Origin: Chloroflexota bacterium
GTDB taxonomy: Bacteria; Chloroflexota; Anaerolineae; CG2-30-64-16
Assembly (NCBI GenBank): GCA_026389845.1
Contig: JAPLHB010000017.1
Location: 1-39,907, forward strand
Direction: 5' to 3'
Length of the DNA: 39,907 nt
Both the position numbers and the translations under genes were made by a program. Every line of letters begins with the position of its first letter. The first letter of the stretch is position 1. The notes beneath the pieces were generated by a model that saw only the letters and a list, made by a program, of their open reading frames with translations, did no database searches and had not been told where the DNA came from. Shown here in pieces: positions 23,849-32,708 of the stretch.

Positions 23849-25204
23849 TCAGTCGTCACGCGCAGGGACACCGCGAAGCCATTTGTCCAGTTCCGCCTTC
23901 ACCGCGCCCGCATCCGCGGGCAGCTCCACCGGCGGGTTGCGGCGCCGGGCGATCACGTCGGCCAGGGCGCCCTCGTGGTAGCCGATCTTGAACTCGCTGA
24001 ACTTCAACCCGTGCGCGGTGGAGATGACGACGACGCGCTGGCCCCCCTGGATGATCCCGCGGCGGGCCAGCTTGGCCGCGACGGCCAGGGCGACGCCGGT
24101 GTGCGGGCAGGCATAGAGGCCGGCGCGGTCGGCCAGGGCCGCGGCGTCGGCCAGCTCATCTTCGCTGGCCTGCTCGACTATCCCGTTGAAATCGCGCAGC
24201 GCAACAACGGCCTTTTCGTAGCTGACGGGGTCGCCGATTCGTATAGCCGAAGCAGCCGTGGGGCCGGCTGTCACCGGTTCGAGACGCTCGAACCCCTTGA
24301 GATAGGCTCGATAGAGCGGGTTGGCAGCCTCGGCCTGGGCTGCGACCAGCCGCGGCACGCGGTCAATGACGCCCAACTCATGCGCCAACGCCAGCCCCTT
24401 CGCCAGCGCGGAGACGTTGCCCAGGTTGCCGGAGGGGAGCACGATCCAATCGGGGACCTGCCAGCCGAGCTGCTGGATGATCTCGACCCCGACCGTCTTC
24501 TGGCCCTCGACCCGCAGTGAGTTCATGGAGTTCGCCAGGTAGATGGTGTTGTCCTGCGTCACCTCTTTGACGATCTTCATGCAGCCGTCGAAGTCGGTAT
24601 CGAGCGCCAGCACGCGCGCGCCGTGGCTGATCGGCTGGATGAGCTGCGCGGTGGTGATCTTGCCGCGGGGCAAAAAGACGATCGCGGGGATGCCCGCGGC
24701 CGCCGCATAGGCCGCCAGCGCCGCCGAGGTGTCGCCGGTAGACGCGCACGCGACCGCGCGTACGGGCGGGGGCACCCCGCCCGTACCATCGGCTATGATC
24801 TGCGCCACCGCGCTCACCAGCACGGTCATGCCCAGATCCTTGAACGAGCCGGTGTGGCTGACCCCGCATTGCTTGACCCACAGGTCCTCCACTCCCAGGT
24901 CGCGGCCCAGGCGCGGGGAATGGATCAGCGGCGTGTAGCCTTCGCCCAAAGTGATCGTGTTTTCAGGTCGAATTTGGGGCAGCACCCATTCTCTTTTGGC
25001 CCAGACGCCTGATCCCTGATCCCTAGTCCCTAGTCCCTGCTCAAACAGCGCGCGCCATTCGGGGCCGGAACGCTCGGCCAGCGCGGCGGTGTCGTGGGCC
25101 ACTTCCAGCAGGCCGCCGCACGTGGGGCAACGGTAGATCACATCGAAGACGCTGTGGCGGCCAGAGCAGCCGCGGATGCAACGATACCAGGCGGAAAGGG
25201 GCAT
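23849..25204 (-). CDS. thrC: Threonine synthase
   Basis: A 451-residue PLP enzyme making threonine from O-phosphohomoserine. The PLP Lys lies in [10 protein letters not shown]. The N-terminus bears a four-Cys zinc ribbon (C9, C13, C26, C29). Near residues 58-64 the coding sequence includes a 28-base heptad tandem repeat (25010-25037), which adds G-T-R-D-Q-G-S-like residues in a probable surface loop. ATG 25204 follows GAGGT and a promoter. The gene runs divergently from the NIPSNAP gene. Confidence 0.92.
   Translation of the reverse strand: MPLSAWYRCIRGCSGRHSVFDVIYRCPTCGGLLEVAHDTAALAERSGPEWRALFEQGLGTRDQGSGVWAKREWVLPQIRPENTITLGEGYTPLIHSPRLGRDLGVEDLWVKQCGVSHTGSFKDLGMTVLVSAVAQIIADGTGGVPPPVRAVACASTGDTSAALAAYAAAAGIPAIVFLPRGKITTAQLIQPISHGARVLALDTDFDGCMKIVKEVTQDNTIYLANSMNSLRVEGQKTVGVEIIQQLGWQVPDWIVLPSGNLGNVSALAKGLALAHELGVIDRVPRLVAAQAEAANPLYRAYLKGFERLEPVTAGPTAASAIRIGDPVSYEKAVVALRDFNGIVEQASEDELADAAALADRAGLYACPHTGVALAVAAKLARRGIIQGGQRVVVISTAHGLKFSEFKIGYHEGALADVIARRRNPPVELPADAGAVKAELDKWLRGVPARDD
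25010..25037. repeat. Heptanucleotide tandem repeat inside thrC
   Basis: Four 7-base units: TGATCCC twice, then TAGTCCC twice. Part of the same sequence (GATCCCTAGTCCCT) recurs at 39038-39052. Confidence 0.8.
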
Positions 25205-25262
25205 GGTCGGACCTCGTCGAGTTTCAGGATAGTTGCCACACTCAAGCGGTGGAAGCGACTAC

Positions 25263-25291
25263 AGTTTAGCATTGTGGGTGGGTTTTGGCAA
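25263..25291 (-). promoter_or_regulatory. Promoter of thrC
   Basis: Minus strand TTGCCA (25286-25291), 17-base spacer, TAAACT (25263-25268), about 60 bases before the ATG. Confidence 0.65.
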
Positions 25292-25320
25292 AGGTTCGCG
25301 CTCGCGCCTTATGCCCTGGA

Positions 25321-25349
25321 TTGACACCCTGCATGACCACGGCTACAAT
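25321..25349 (+). promoter_or_regulatory. Promoter of the NIPSNAP gene
   Basis: TTGACA (25321-25326), 17-base spacer, TACAAT (25344-25349): close to the sigma70 consensus. Confidence 0.8.
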
Positions 25350-25409
25350 CCAGCGAGCATCATCTCGCGGCCCTACGACCGATGAGACGCCCATCTTCAG
25401 GAGGTTATC

Positions 25410-25730
25410 ATGTTCTTCGAGCTTCGTCAGTACCGCACCTTCCCCGGCCAACGCGAAAAGTGGGTCAAGTTCATGGAAGAGGTCATCATCCCCTACCAGG
25501 TCTCGAAAGGTATGGTCGTGGTAGGCAGCTTCGTCGCCCAGCAAGAGGATGATCTGTACATCTGGATTCGCCGTTTCGAGAGCGAGGAGGAGCGGGTCGC
25601 GCTCTACAAGGCGGTCTACGAGACGGACTATTGGCAGAAGGAGCTTGCGCCGCAGGTGGGCGCGATGCTTGATCGCTCGCGCATCGTGGTCACCCGCATT
25701 GATCCCACACCTAAATCGGTGATCCACTAA
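25410..25730 (+). CDS. NIPSNAP family protein
   Basis: A 106-residue protein of the NIPSNAP family (dimeric alpha-beta barrel fold). Typical elements are F-E-L-R-Q-Y-R near the start, followed by G-S-F and the Y-I-W-I-R-R-F-E-S segment. Bacterial members are common and mostly uncharacterised. AGGAGG precedes ATG 25410, and a near-consensus promoter lies upstream. It stands alone. Confidence 0.85.
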   Translation: MFFELRQYRTFPGQREKWVKFMEEVIIPYQVSKGMVVVGSFVAQQEDDLYIWIRRFESEEERVALYKAVYETDYWQKELAPQVGAMLDRSRIVVTRIDPTPKSVIH

Positions 25731-25744
25731 CCGGGCATCTGCTT

Positions 25745-25773
25745 TTGACAGCCCACGGCTTCTGTGCTAAACT
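25745..25773 (+). promoter_or_regulatory. Strong promoter upstream of argC
   Basis: TTGACA (25745-25750), 17-base spacer, TAAACT (25768-25773). Transcription would start near 25780, about 267 bases before the argC ATG. Confidence 0.75.
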
Positions 25774-25779
25774 CTCGCC

Positions 25780-25971
25780 GTCGAAGAGGGTCGGACAACC
25801 GACCAGAAGCATACAGAGCGTTCGGAGCAGCATTCGTGGCCTTCAGCCTACGATTTCCTCGTCGTCGTCTTGGTAGAGCGGGGTAACACCCGGTCCAGGG
25901 GGACGCACGCGGGCCGAACGTCTAAGGTAGATTCAGGCAACCAGCACCCAGACCAGGGTGCTGGTTTTTTT
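25780..25971 (+). ncRNA. Candidate argC leader RNA (attenuator or small RNA)
   Basis: The segment runs from the predicted start of a near-consensus promoter to a strong intrinsic terminator, giving a discrete transcript of about 190 bases. Several short stems can form (CGGGGT-AAC-ACCCGG near 25888-25902 and GTCGG...CCGAC at 25792-25803). It matched no RNA family I know; a T-box was considered and not supported. Function is inferred only from position before the arginine operon. Confidence 0.5.
25939..25971 (+). terminator. Intrinsic terminator 76 bases before argC
   Basis: Perfect 11-base arms (25939-25949, 25956-25966) with a 6-base loop and T-run 25965-25971. Being inside the arginine operon leader, it could be conditional. 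Confidence 0.85.
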
Positions 25972-25976
25972 GTTGC

Positions 25977-26020
25977 CCCCTCACCCCAGCCCTCTCCCCC
26001 GCTGCGGCAAGGGAGAGGGA
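25977..26020. repeat. CCCTCTCCC/GGGAGAGGG inverted repeat
   Basis: Arms 25990-25998 and 26011-26019. The CCCTCACCCCAGCCCTCTCCC-type sequence is a widely seen dispersed palindrome in bacterial genomes. It lies between the terminator and argC. Confidence 0.55.
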
Positions 26021-26046
26021 GCAGCATCGGAGTGGAGAAAACTGAC

Positions 26047-27147
26047 ATGATCACCATCGGCATCATCGGCGCAACCGGCTACACCGGGCTGGAGTTGCTC
26101 AAGCTGCTGCAGCGCCATCCGGCAGCCCAGGTCGTCTGGCTGACCTCGGAGCAATCGGCCGGACAGCGGTTCGGCGACGTGTTCGCCGTGTCGCCGACGC
26201 TCGGCAATCGCAAGCTGATCGCGTCCGCGTCCGCGGACTACGCGGGCGTTGACCTGGTCTTCTGCTGCCTGCCGCACGTCGCGGCGCAGGAGCACGTGGC
26301 CGCGGCCCGGCGGGCGGGCGTCAAGGCCATTGACCTGAGCGCAGACTTCCGCCTGCACGACGCGGCCGTCTACGAGCAGTGGTACGGCCATCCTCATCAC
26401 CACACCGACCTGCTGGCCGAGGCGGTCTACGGCCTGCCGGAGCTGCACCGGGCCGAGATCGCGAGTGCGGGCCTGGTCGCCAACCCCGGCTGCTATCCCA
26501 CCAGCGTGATCCTGGGCCTGGCGCCTTTGGCGCAGGCGGGCTGGCTCACCGGCACGGTCATCGCGGACAGCAAGTCGGGCGTCTCCGGCGCGGGGCGGTC
26601 GCCGTCGCTCAAGACGCATTTCGTCGAGGCGAACGAGAACCTCAGCCCCTACAGCATCGGCCGGAGCCATCGGCACGTGCCGGAGATGGAGCAGGAACTG
26701 CGGATTGCAGATTGCGGATTGCAGATTGCAGATTGCCAACCTCCAATCTCCAATCTCCAACCTCCAATCTCTAATCTCCAACCTCCAACCTCCAACCCGT
26801 CATGGCAACTCATCTTCTCGCCCCATCTGGTTCCGGTCAGCCAGGGGATGCTTTCGACGATCTACGTGACACTGCCGGAGGGGGTGACCGAAGGCGACGT
26901 GCGGGTGCGATACGAGGCGATGTATGCCGACGAGCCGTTCGTCTACGTGCTGCCCACGGGCCAGGTGGCGACGATGGGGCACACCGTCCGCACCAACTTC
27001 TGCGCCATCGGCCTGACCGCGGTGCCCGGCACGAACACACTGATCGTCACGTCGAGCATTGACAACCTGATCAAAGGCGCGTCGGGGCAGGCGGTGCAGA
27101 ATATGAATGTGATGTTTGGGGTAGCGGAGACAACGGGGTTAATGTGA
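26047..27147 (+). CDS. argC: N-acetyl-gamma-glutamyl-phosphate reductase
   Basis: A 366-residue enzyme, third step of arginine synthesis, reducing acetylglutamyl phosphate with NADPH. N-terminal G-A-T-G-Y-T-G nucleotide loop, catalytic Cys149 in N-P-G-C-Y-P-T, and G-V-S-G-A-G-R-S-P motif. Between the E-M-E-Q-E-L segment and the I-F-S-P-H-L-V-P segment an in-frame insert of about 32 codons (26701-26796) consists purely of heptanucleotide repeats, encoding low-complexity R-I-A-D-C and Q-P-P-I-S-N-L units. ATG 26047 lies after GGAGAAAAC. The frame upstream of 26047 is leader. Confidence 0.9.
   Translation: MITIGIIGATGYTGLELLKLLQRHPAAQVVWLTSEQSAGQRFGDVFAVSPTLGNRKLIASASADYAGVDLVFCCLPHVAAQEHVAAARRAGVKAIDLSADFRLHDAAVYEQWYGHPHHHTDLLAEAVYGLPELHRAEIASAGLVANPGCYPTSVILGLAPLAQAGWLTGTVIADSKSGVSGAGRSPSLKTHFVEANENLSPYSIGRSHRHVPEMEQELRIADCGLQIADCQPPISNLQPPISNLQPPTSNPSWQLIFSPHLVPVSQGMLSTIYVTLPEGVTEGDVRVRYEAMYADEPFVYVLPTGQVATMGHTVRTNFCAIGLTAVPGTNTLIVTSSIDNLIKGASGQAVQNMNVMFGVAETTGLM
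26702..26793 (+). repeat. Heptanucleotide repeat arrays inside argC
   Basis: Two blocks of 7-base units: five units of (A/G)GATTGC (26702-26736) and eight units of AA(T/C)CTC(C/T) (26738-26793), one spacer base between. They account for about 31 codons absent from ordinary argC. Confidence 0.85.
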
Positions 27148-27228
27148 GACGTGAAACGTGATACATACTGCGTGAAGGTCAAGAACCGATTGCCGCAGAT
27201 CACGTAGCACTCGTCACGTAGCACGTTC
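27145..27228 (+). repeat. Heptanucleotide arrays between argC and argB
   Basis: TGA(G/A/T)ACG-like units at 27145-27179 and CAC(G/T)(T/C)(A/G)(G/T)-like units at 27201-27228; the second is near the reverse complement of the first, so the pair can fold. Confidence 0.65.
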
Positions 27229-27240
27229 AGGAGATCGAAT

Positions 27241-28014
27241 ATGAGCGCAATGGGCAAGCCCGTCCTCGTCCTCAAAATCGGCGGCAACCAGGTGGAGGAC
27301 GAGGCGTTTCTGAAGGGGTTCGTGACCGCGGTCAAGGGGTTGCTGGCCGAGTATGCGGTGGCGATCGTCCACGGCGGCGGCAAGGAGATCACTGAGCTTC
27401 ACAGCCAACTTGGTGTCGGGTTCGAGACGGTCGAAGGGCTGCGTGCCACCAGCCCGGCCAGCCTGCGCCTGGTGGAGATGACCCTGAATGGCACGGTCAA
27501 CACCCGGCTGGTGCGCTGGCTGGTGAACGGCGGTGTGGATGCGCTCGGCCTCAGCGGGGTGGATCTGGGGCTGGTGCGCACGACGCCGCTGACCGTCCAC
27601 GGCAAGAGCCTGGGGCTGGTGGGCCAGGTGATCGCGGTCAATGGCGAGGCGCTGTTGCAACTGCTCGACCTCGGCCTGACCCCGGTCATTTCGCCGGTTT
27701 CGCTCGGCGATGATGGCCTGGCCTACAACGTCAACGCCGACCACGTGGCCGCGGGCGTGGCGAAAGCGGTCGAGGCGAGTAAGCTGATCTTTGTCAGCAA
27801 CGTGCCGGGCGTGGCGGTGACGGGCCGCACCCTGCGCGCACTCACCGTCGGCCAGATCGAGGGGCTGATCGCTGACGGCCACATCACCGGCGGCATGATT
27901 CCCAAGGTGCGCTCGGCCACCGAAGCCGTCGCCAGCGGCGTCTATCAGGCGGTGATTACAGATTTGGACGGGCTGGCGCGCGGTGAAGGGACAGCCGTGA
28001 TTCGTGATGCGTGA
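27241..28014 (+). CDS. argB: Acetylglutamate kinase
   Basis: A 257-residue amino-acid kinase, second step of arginine synthesis, phosphorylating N-acetylglutamate. Motifs: L-K-I-G-G-N, H-G-G-G-K-E-I, and N-V-N-A-D-H. LysW-type homologues (LysZ) are an alternative, but no lysW gene is near and a short NAG synthase is in the operon, so the acetyl route is preferred. AGGAG precedes ATG 27241. Its last five codons lie in a heptanucleotide array. Confidence 0.92.
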   Translation: MSAMGKPVLVLKIGGNQVEDEAFLKGFVTAVKGLLAEYAVAIVHGGGKEITELHSQLGVGFETVEGLRATSPASLRLVEMTLNGTVNTRLVRWLVNGGVDALGLSGVDLGLVRTTPLTVHGKSLGLVGQVIAVNGEALLQLLDLGLTPVISPVSLGDDGLAYNVNADHVAAGVAKAVEASKLIFVSNVPGVAVTGRTLRALTVGQIEGLIADGHITGGMIPKVRSATEAVASGVYQAVITDLDGLARGEGTAVIRDA

Positions 28015-28082
28015 CGAGTGATACGTGATTGGCGGCGGGTCTTCCGTAAATTCTCACGCAGCACGTAGCACGCAGTACGTCT
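27998..28082 (+). repeat. Heptanucleotide arrays at the argB-argD junction
   Basis: TGATTCG, TGATGCG, TGACGAG, TGATACG and TGATTGG (27998-28032, covering the argB stop) and CACGCAG, CACGTAG, CACGCAG, TACGTCT (28055-28082), again of opposite polarity. Confidence 0.7.
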
Positions 28083-28102
28083 TATCACACTCGGAGTCTA
28101 CC

Positions 28103-29287
28103 ATGACAACAAGAGAAATCACTGATCTCGAACAGACCTACGTCCTCGGCACCTACGCCCGCGCGCCGTTTGTGCTCGATCACGGCCAGGGGTGCTGGGT
28201 CTACGACACCGACGGAGCCGCGTACCTGGATTGCATGGCGGGGATCGCGGTCAACGCGCTGGGGCACGCCGACCCGGAGTTGGTGGCCGTCCTCACCGAG
28301 CAAGCGGGCAAGCTGTGGCACGTGTCCAACCTCTACCACTCGGCCCCACAGGCTAGGCTGGCGCAAAAACTGTGCGAGACGAGCTTCGCGGACCGGGTCT
28401 TCTTCTGCAATTCGGGCGCGGAGGCCAATGAGGGCGCGCTGAAGTTTGCGCGCAAGTGGGCGCACGACACCTACGGCCCGGAGAAGAGCGCGATCGTCGC
28501 GTTCACCGGCGCGTTCCACGGTCGCACCTTCGGCGCGCTGGCCGTGACCCCGCGTGAGAAGTACCAGGCGCCGTTCCGGCCGCTGCTGCCGGGGGTGCGG
28601 ATCGCGCCGTTCAACGATCTGGCGGGGACGGAAGCCGTCATGGGCGACGACGTATGCGCGGTGATCGTCGAGCCGGTGCAGGGCGAGGGCGGCATCCACC
28701 CCGCGACGCCGGCGTTCCTGGCCGGACTGCGGGAGCTATGCGACCGCCATCACGCGCTGCTGATTTTCGACGAAATCCAGTGTGGGCTGGGGCGAACGGG
28801 CGCGCTTTGGGCCTACCAGGGCTACGGCGTCACGCCCGACCTGCTGACCGCGGCCAAACCGCTGGCAGGCGGCCTGCCGATGGGCGCGGTGCTGATGACG
28901 GAGGCCGTCGCCGACGTGATGCACCCGGGCGATCACGGCAGCACCTTTGCGGGTGGGCCGCTGGTCGCCTCCGTGGCCGAGGCGGTGCTGGCCCGCGTCT
29001 CCGATCCCGCGTTCCTGGCCGACGTGGCCGCCAAGGGCGCGTACCTGCGTGAGCGGCTGGAGGAGATCAACTCGCCTCACATCACCGAGGTGCGCGGGGT
29101 GGGCTTGATGCTCGGCGCGGACCTGGATATTCCGGCCGCCGACGTGGTGGTCGCGGGCTATCGCCACGGCCTGCTCATGGTCAACGCCGGGTCAAACATC
29201 CTCCGCCTGGTGCCGCCCTTGGTCATCTCCCGCGAGGAGATTGATCTGCTGGTGGAGCGGTTGAGCGGGGTGTTCAAGGAACTGTAG
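28103..29287 (+). CDS. argD: Acetylornithine aminotransferase
   Basis: A 394-residue PLP aminotransferase, fourth step of arginine synthesis. D-E-I-Q-C-G-L-G-R-T-G and the PLP Lys in A-A-K-P-L-A-G-G-L-P-M-G are visible. ATG 28103 follows GGAG; the frame upstream is repeat sequence. It may also serve as succinyldiaminopimelate aminotransferase, as family members do. argA starts five bases after its stop. Confidence 0.93.
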   Translation: MTTREITDLEQTYVLGTYARAPFVLDHGQGCWVYDTDGAAYLDCMAGIAVNALGHADPELVAVLTEQAGKLWHVSNLYHSAPQARLAQKLCETSFADRVFFCNSGAEANEGALKFARKWAHDTYGPEKSAIVAFTGAFHGRTFGALAVTPREKYQAPFRPLLPGVRIAPFNDLAGTEAVMGDDVCAVIVEPVQGEGGIHPATPAFLAGLRELCDRHHALLIFDEIQCGLGRTGALWAYQGYGVTPDLLTAAKPLAGGLPMGAVLMTEAVADVMHPGDHGSTFAGGPLVASVAEAVLARVSDPAFLADVAAKGAYLRERLEEINSPHITEVRGVGLMLGADLDIPAADVVVAGYRHGLLMVNAGSNILRLVPPLVISREEIDLLVERLSGVFKEL

Positions 29288-29292
29288 AAACT

Positions 29293-29835
29293 ATGGACAT
29301 CGAAATCCGACCCGCGGTCGAAGCCGACATCGAAGGTGTTTTGGGCATTGTCAACGGCTATTCGGCGCAAAACCTGATGCTGCCGCGCACGCGCGAGCAG
29401 ATCCAACGCGTGCTGAAGTGGTTCCTGGTGGCCGAGCAGGGCGGCAAGGTAGTCGGCTGCGGCTCGAACGTGGAGCTGACCTCGCGGCTGACCGAGCTGC
29501 GTTCGCTGGCCGTCGCGCCCGAGGTCCGCAGCATCGGCCTGGGCCGGCGACTGGTGGGGACGTTAGTGGCTCGGGCGCGCGATGCCGGCTACGACCAGAT
29601 TTGCGCGCTGACGCTCAGCGAGGGCTTTTTCAACCGGTGCGGCTTCGACACCGTGGATCGTTGGGCCATTTCGCCCAAGATCTGGCACGAGTGCATCTAT
29701 TGCCAGAAGTTCGACGCGTGCGACGAGATCGCGGTGCTGATGAACCTGACCGAGCCGGCCGTCGCGCCGTTGCGCCCCGAGCCGGCCCCGGCCCTCTGGC
29801 GACGACTACGGTTTGCGGCGGTGGCGTACCGGTAG
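29293..29835 (+). CDS. argA: N-acetylglutamate synthase, short GNAT type
   Basis: A 180-residue GNAT enzyme making N-acetylglutamate from glutamate and acetyl-CoA. It has the single-domain form without the amino-acid kinase half of classical ArgA: I-R-P-A start, N-L-M-L-P-R-T, V-V-G-C-G, then E-L-R-S-L-A-V and G-L-G-R-R-L. The tail (K-I-W-H-E-C, Y-C, D-E-I-A-V-L) carries the extra Cys typical of these short forms and may bind zinc or be redox-sensitive. The operon lacks argJ, so argA supplies acetylglutamate by the linear route. AAGGA precedes ATG 29293. Confidence 0.88.
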   Translation: MDIEIRPAVEADIEGVLGIVNGYSAQNLMLPRTREQIQRVLKWFLVAEQGGKVVGCGSNVELTSRLTELRSLAVAPEVRSIGLGRRLVGTLVARARDAGYDQICALTLSEGFFNRCGFDTVDRWAISPKIWHECIYCQKFDACDEIAVLMNLTEPAVAPLRPEPAPALWRRLRFAAVAYR

Positions 29836-29849
29836 CCACCCTGTTGAAA

Positions 29850-29885
29850 GCGGATGCCCCGCGTCGCACGCGGGGGCATCCGCTT
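29850..29885. terminator. Bidirectional terminator between argA and acsA
   Basis: Arms 29850-29863 and 29869-29883 match with a one-base bulge. It separates the convergent genes; no long T-run. Confidence 0.6.
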
Positions 29886-29905
29886 ATCCGCTGCCATCCG
29901 CTGCC

Positions 29906-31813
<1,908 letters not shown>

Positions 31814-31827
31814 GGTGTCCTCCTAGC

Positions 31828-31855
31828 GATTGGATATTGGATACGAGATACTGAC
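31828..31855. repeat. Short heptanucleotide array before acsA
   Basis: GATTGGA, TATTGGA, TACGAGA, TACTGAC: four degenerate 7-base units in the acsA leader. Confidence 0.5.
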
Positions 31856-31868
31856 AATGACGAAGCTG

Positions 31869-31874
31869 ATTATA
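31869..31874 (-). promoter_or_regulatory. Probable -10 box for acsA
   Basis: Minus-strand TATAAT; no clear -35 (TTTTCA at 17 bases is weak). Leader of about 50 bases. Confidence 0.4.
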
Positions 31875-31953
31875 CTCAAATAAGCCACAAATGAAAAGCG
31901 GGAAGACTACAATCGGGGCCGCGCGTCGATGCGGCGCATGAAGCCAGTAATCC

Positions 31954-32000
31954 GATTCGTAACGAATCCCCTTGATAATATCGGAGAAAAGTAGTATGAT
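31954..32000 (+). promoter_or_regulatory. mscL promoter with adjacent palindrome
   Basis: GATTCGT (31954-31960) and ACGAATC (31962-31968) form a 7-base palindrome ending three bases before the -35. Promoter: TTGATA (31972-31977), 17-base spacer, TATGAT (31995-32000). The palindrome may be an activator or repressor site. Confidence 0.65.
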
Positions 32001-32117
32001 TCCGAACGGATTGGGGCGGAATGAGCGTATCGCCCCGGCTGGCCCGGTCTACCAGATCCATCCATCCCAGGGGCGCCGAGCCGGCGTCGCTCCACCACCA
32101 TTTTTCGAGGAGGCTCT

Positions 32118-32561
32118 ATGCTGAAGGAATTTAAGAAGTTCATCCTGCAAGGCAATGTCTTGGACCTGGCCGTTGGCATCGTGATCGGTGCGGCCTTCGG
32201 CGCGATCGTGACGTCGTTCGTCAAGGATATCCTGATGCCGCCGGTCGGTCTGCTGCTCGGCGGTACGGATTTCACGAACCTCTTCATCACGTTGAAGGGG
32301 CCGGTCGCCGCGACCCTGGCCGATGCGCAGAAGGCCGGCGCCGTCACTCTCAACTACGGGCTTTTCATCAACGCCCTGATCAACTTCCTGATCGTGGCCT
32401 TCGCCATCTTCCTGGTGGTCAAGGCGGTCAACAAGATGAAGGCCCAGCCGGCCCCGGCCGCGCCGAAGCCGAACACGAAGGAATGCCCCTACTGCCTGAG
32501 CACCATCCCGCTCAAGGCCACCCGCTGCCCCAACTGCACCTCAGATCTGAAGGGCAAGTAA
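32118..32561 (+). CDS. mscL: Large-conductance mechanosensitive channel with zinc ribbon
   Basis: A 147-residue inner-membrane safety valve that opens at high turgor. The MscL start ([19 protein letters not shown]) and two membrane segments (residues about 16-40 and 85-105) are normal. After the second segment there is an Ala-Pro linker and a zinc ribbon with two Cys pairs (C-P-Y-C and C-P-N-C), replacing the usual helical bundle. GAGGAGG precedes the start. Confidence 0.9.
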   Translation: MLKEFKKFILQGNVLDLAVGIVIGAAFGAIVTSFVKDILMPPVGLLLGGTDFTNLFITLKGPVAATLADAQKAGAVTLNYGLFINALINFLIVAFAIFLVVKAVNKMKAQPAPAAPKPNTKECPYCLSTIPLKATRCPNCTSDLKGK

Positions 32562-32582
32562 GGCTCAACTGGTTTGATACTG

Positions 32583-32618
32583 AAAAGCTCGGCGCAGGAA
32601 ACTGCGCCGAGCTTTTTT
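32583..32618 (+). terminator. Terminator after mscL
   Basis: Perfect 14-base arms 32583-32596 and 32603-32616, 6-base loop, T-run to 32618. Confidence 0.92.
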
Positions 32619-32653
32619 GTGTTGGAGATCCTCATCGGACATTAAGCCCGGGC

Positions 32654-32682
32654 TTGGCGAAGCAGCGCGCTCGCAGTATGAT
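32654..32682 (+). promoter_or_regulatory. Promoter of the GH51 gene
   Basis: TTGGCG (32654-32659), 17-base spacer, TATGAT (32677-32682); leader of about 20 bases. Confidence 0.6.
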
Positions 32683-32708
32683 GGGGCCCAGCAAGGAGGA
32701 CTTACCCG

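Noticed and set aside
25890..25925. tRNA-like D-arm sequence (TTGGTAGAGCG) in the argC leader
   Set aside because: No acceptor stem, no GTTCGA T-loop and no complete cloverleaf around it.
25880..25930. T-box riboswitch in the argC leader
   Set aside because: The conserved UGGNACC-type T-box sequence is not present; only a loosely similar GGGGTAACACCC stem was seen.
27241..28014. LysZ-type (LysW-aminoadipate/glutamate) kinase instead of argB
   Set aside because: No lysW or lysX gene nearby, and a NAG synthase completes an acetylated route.
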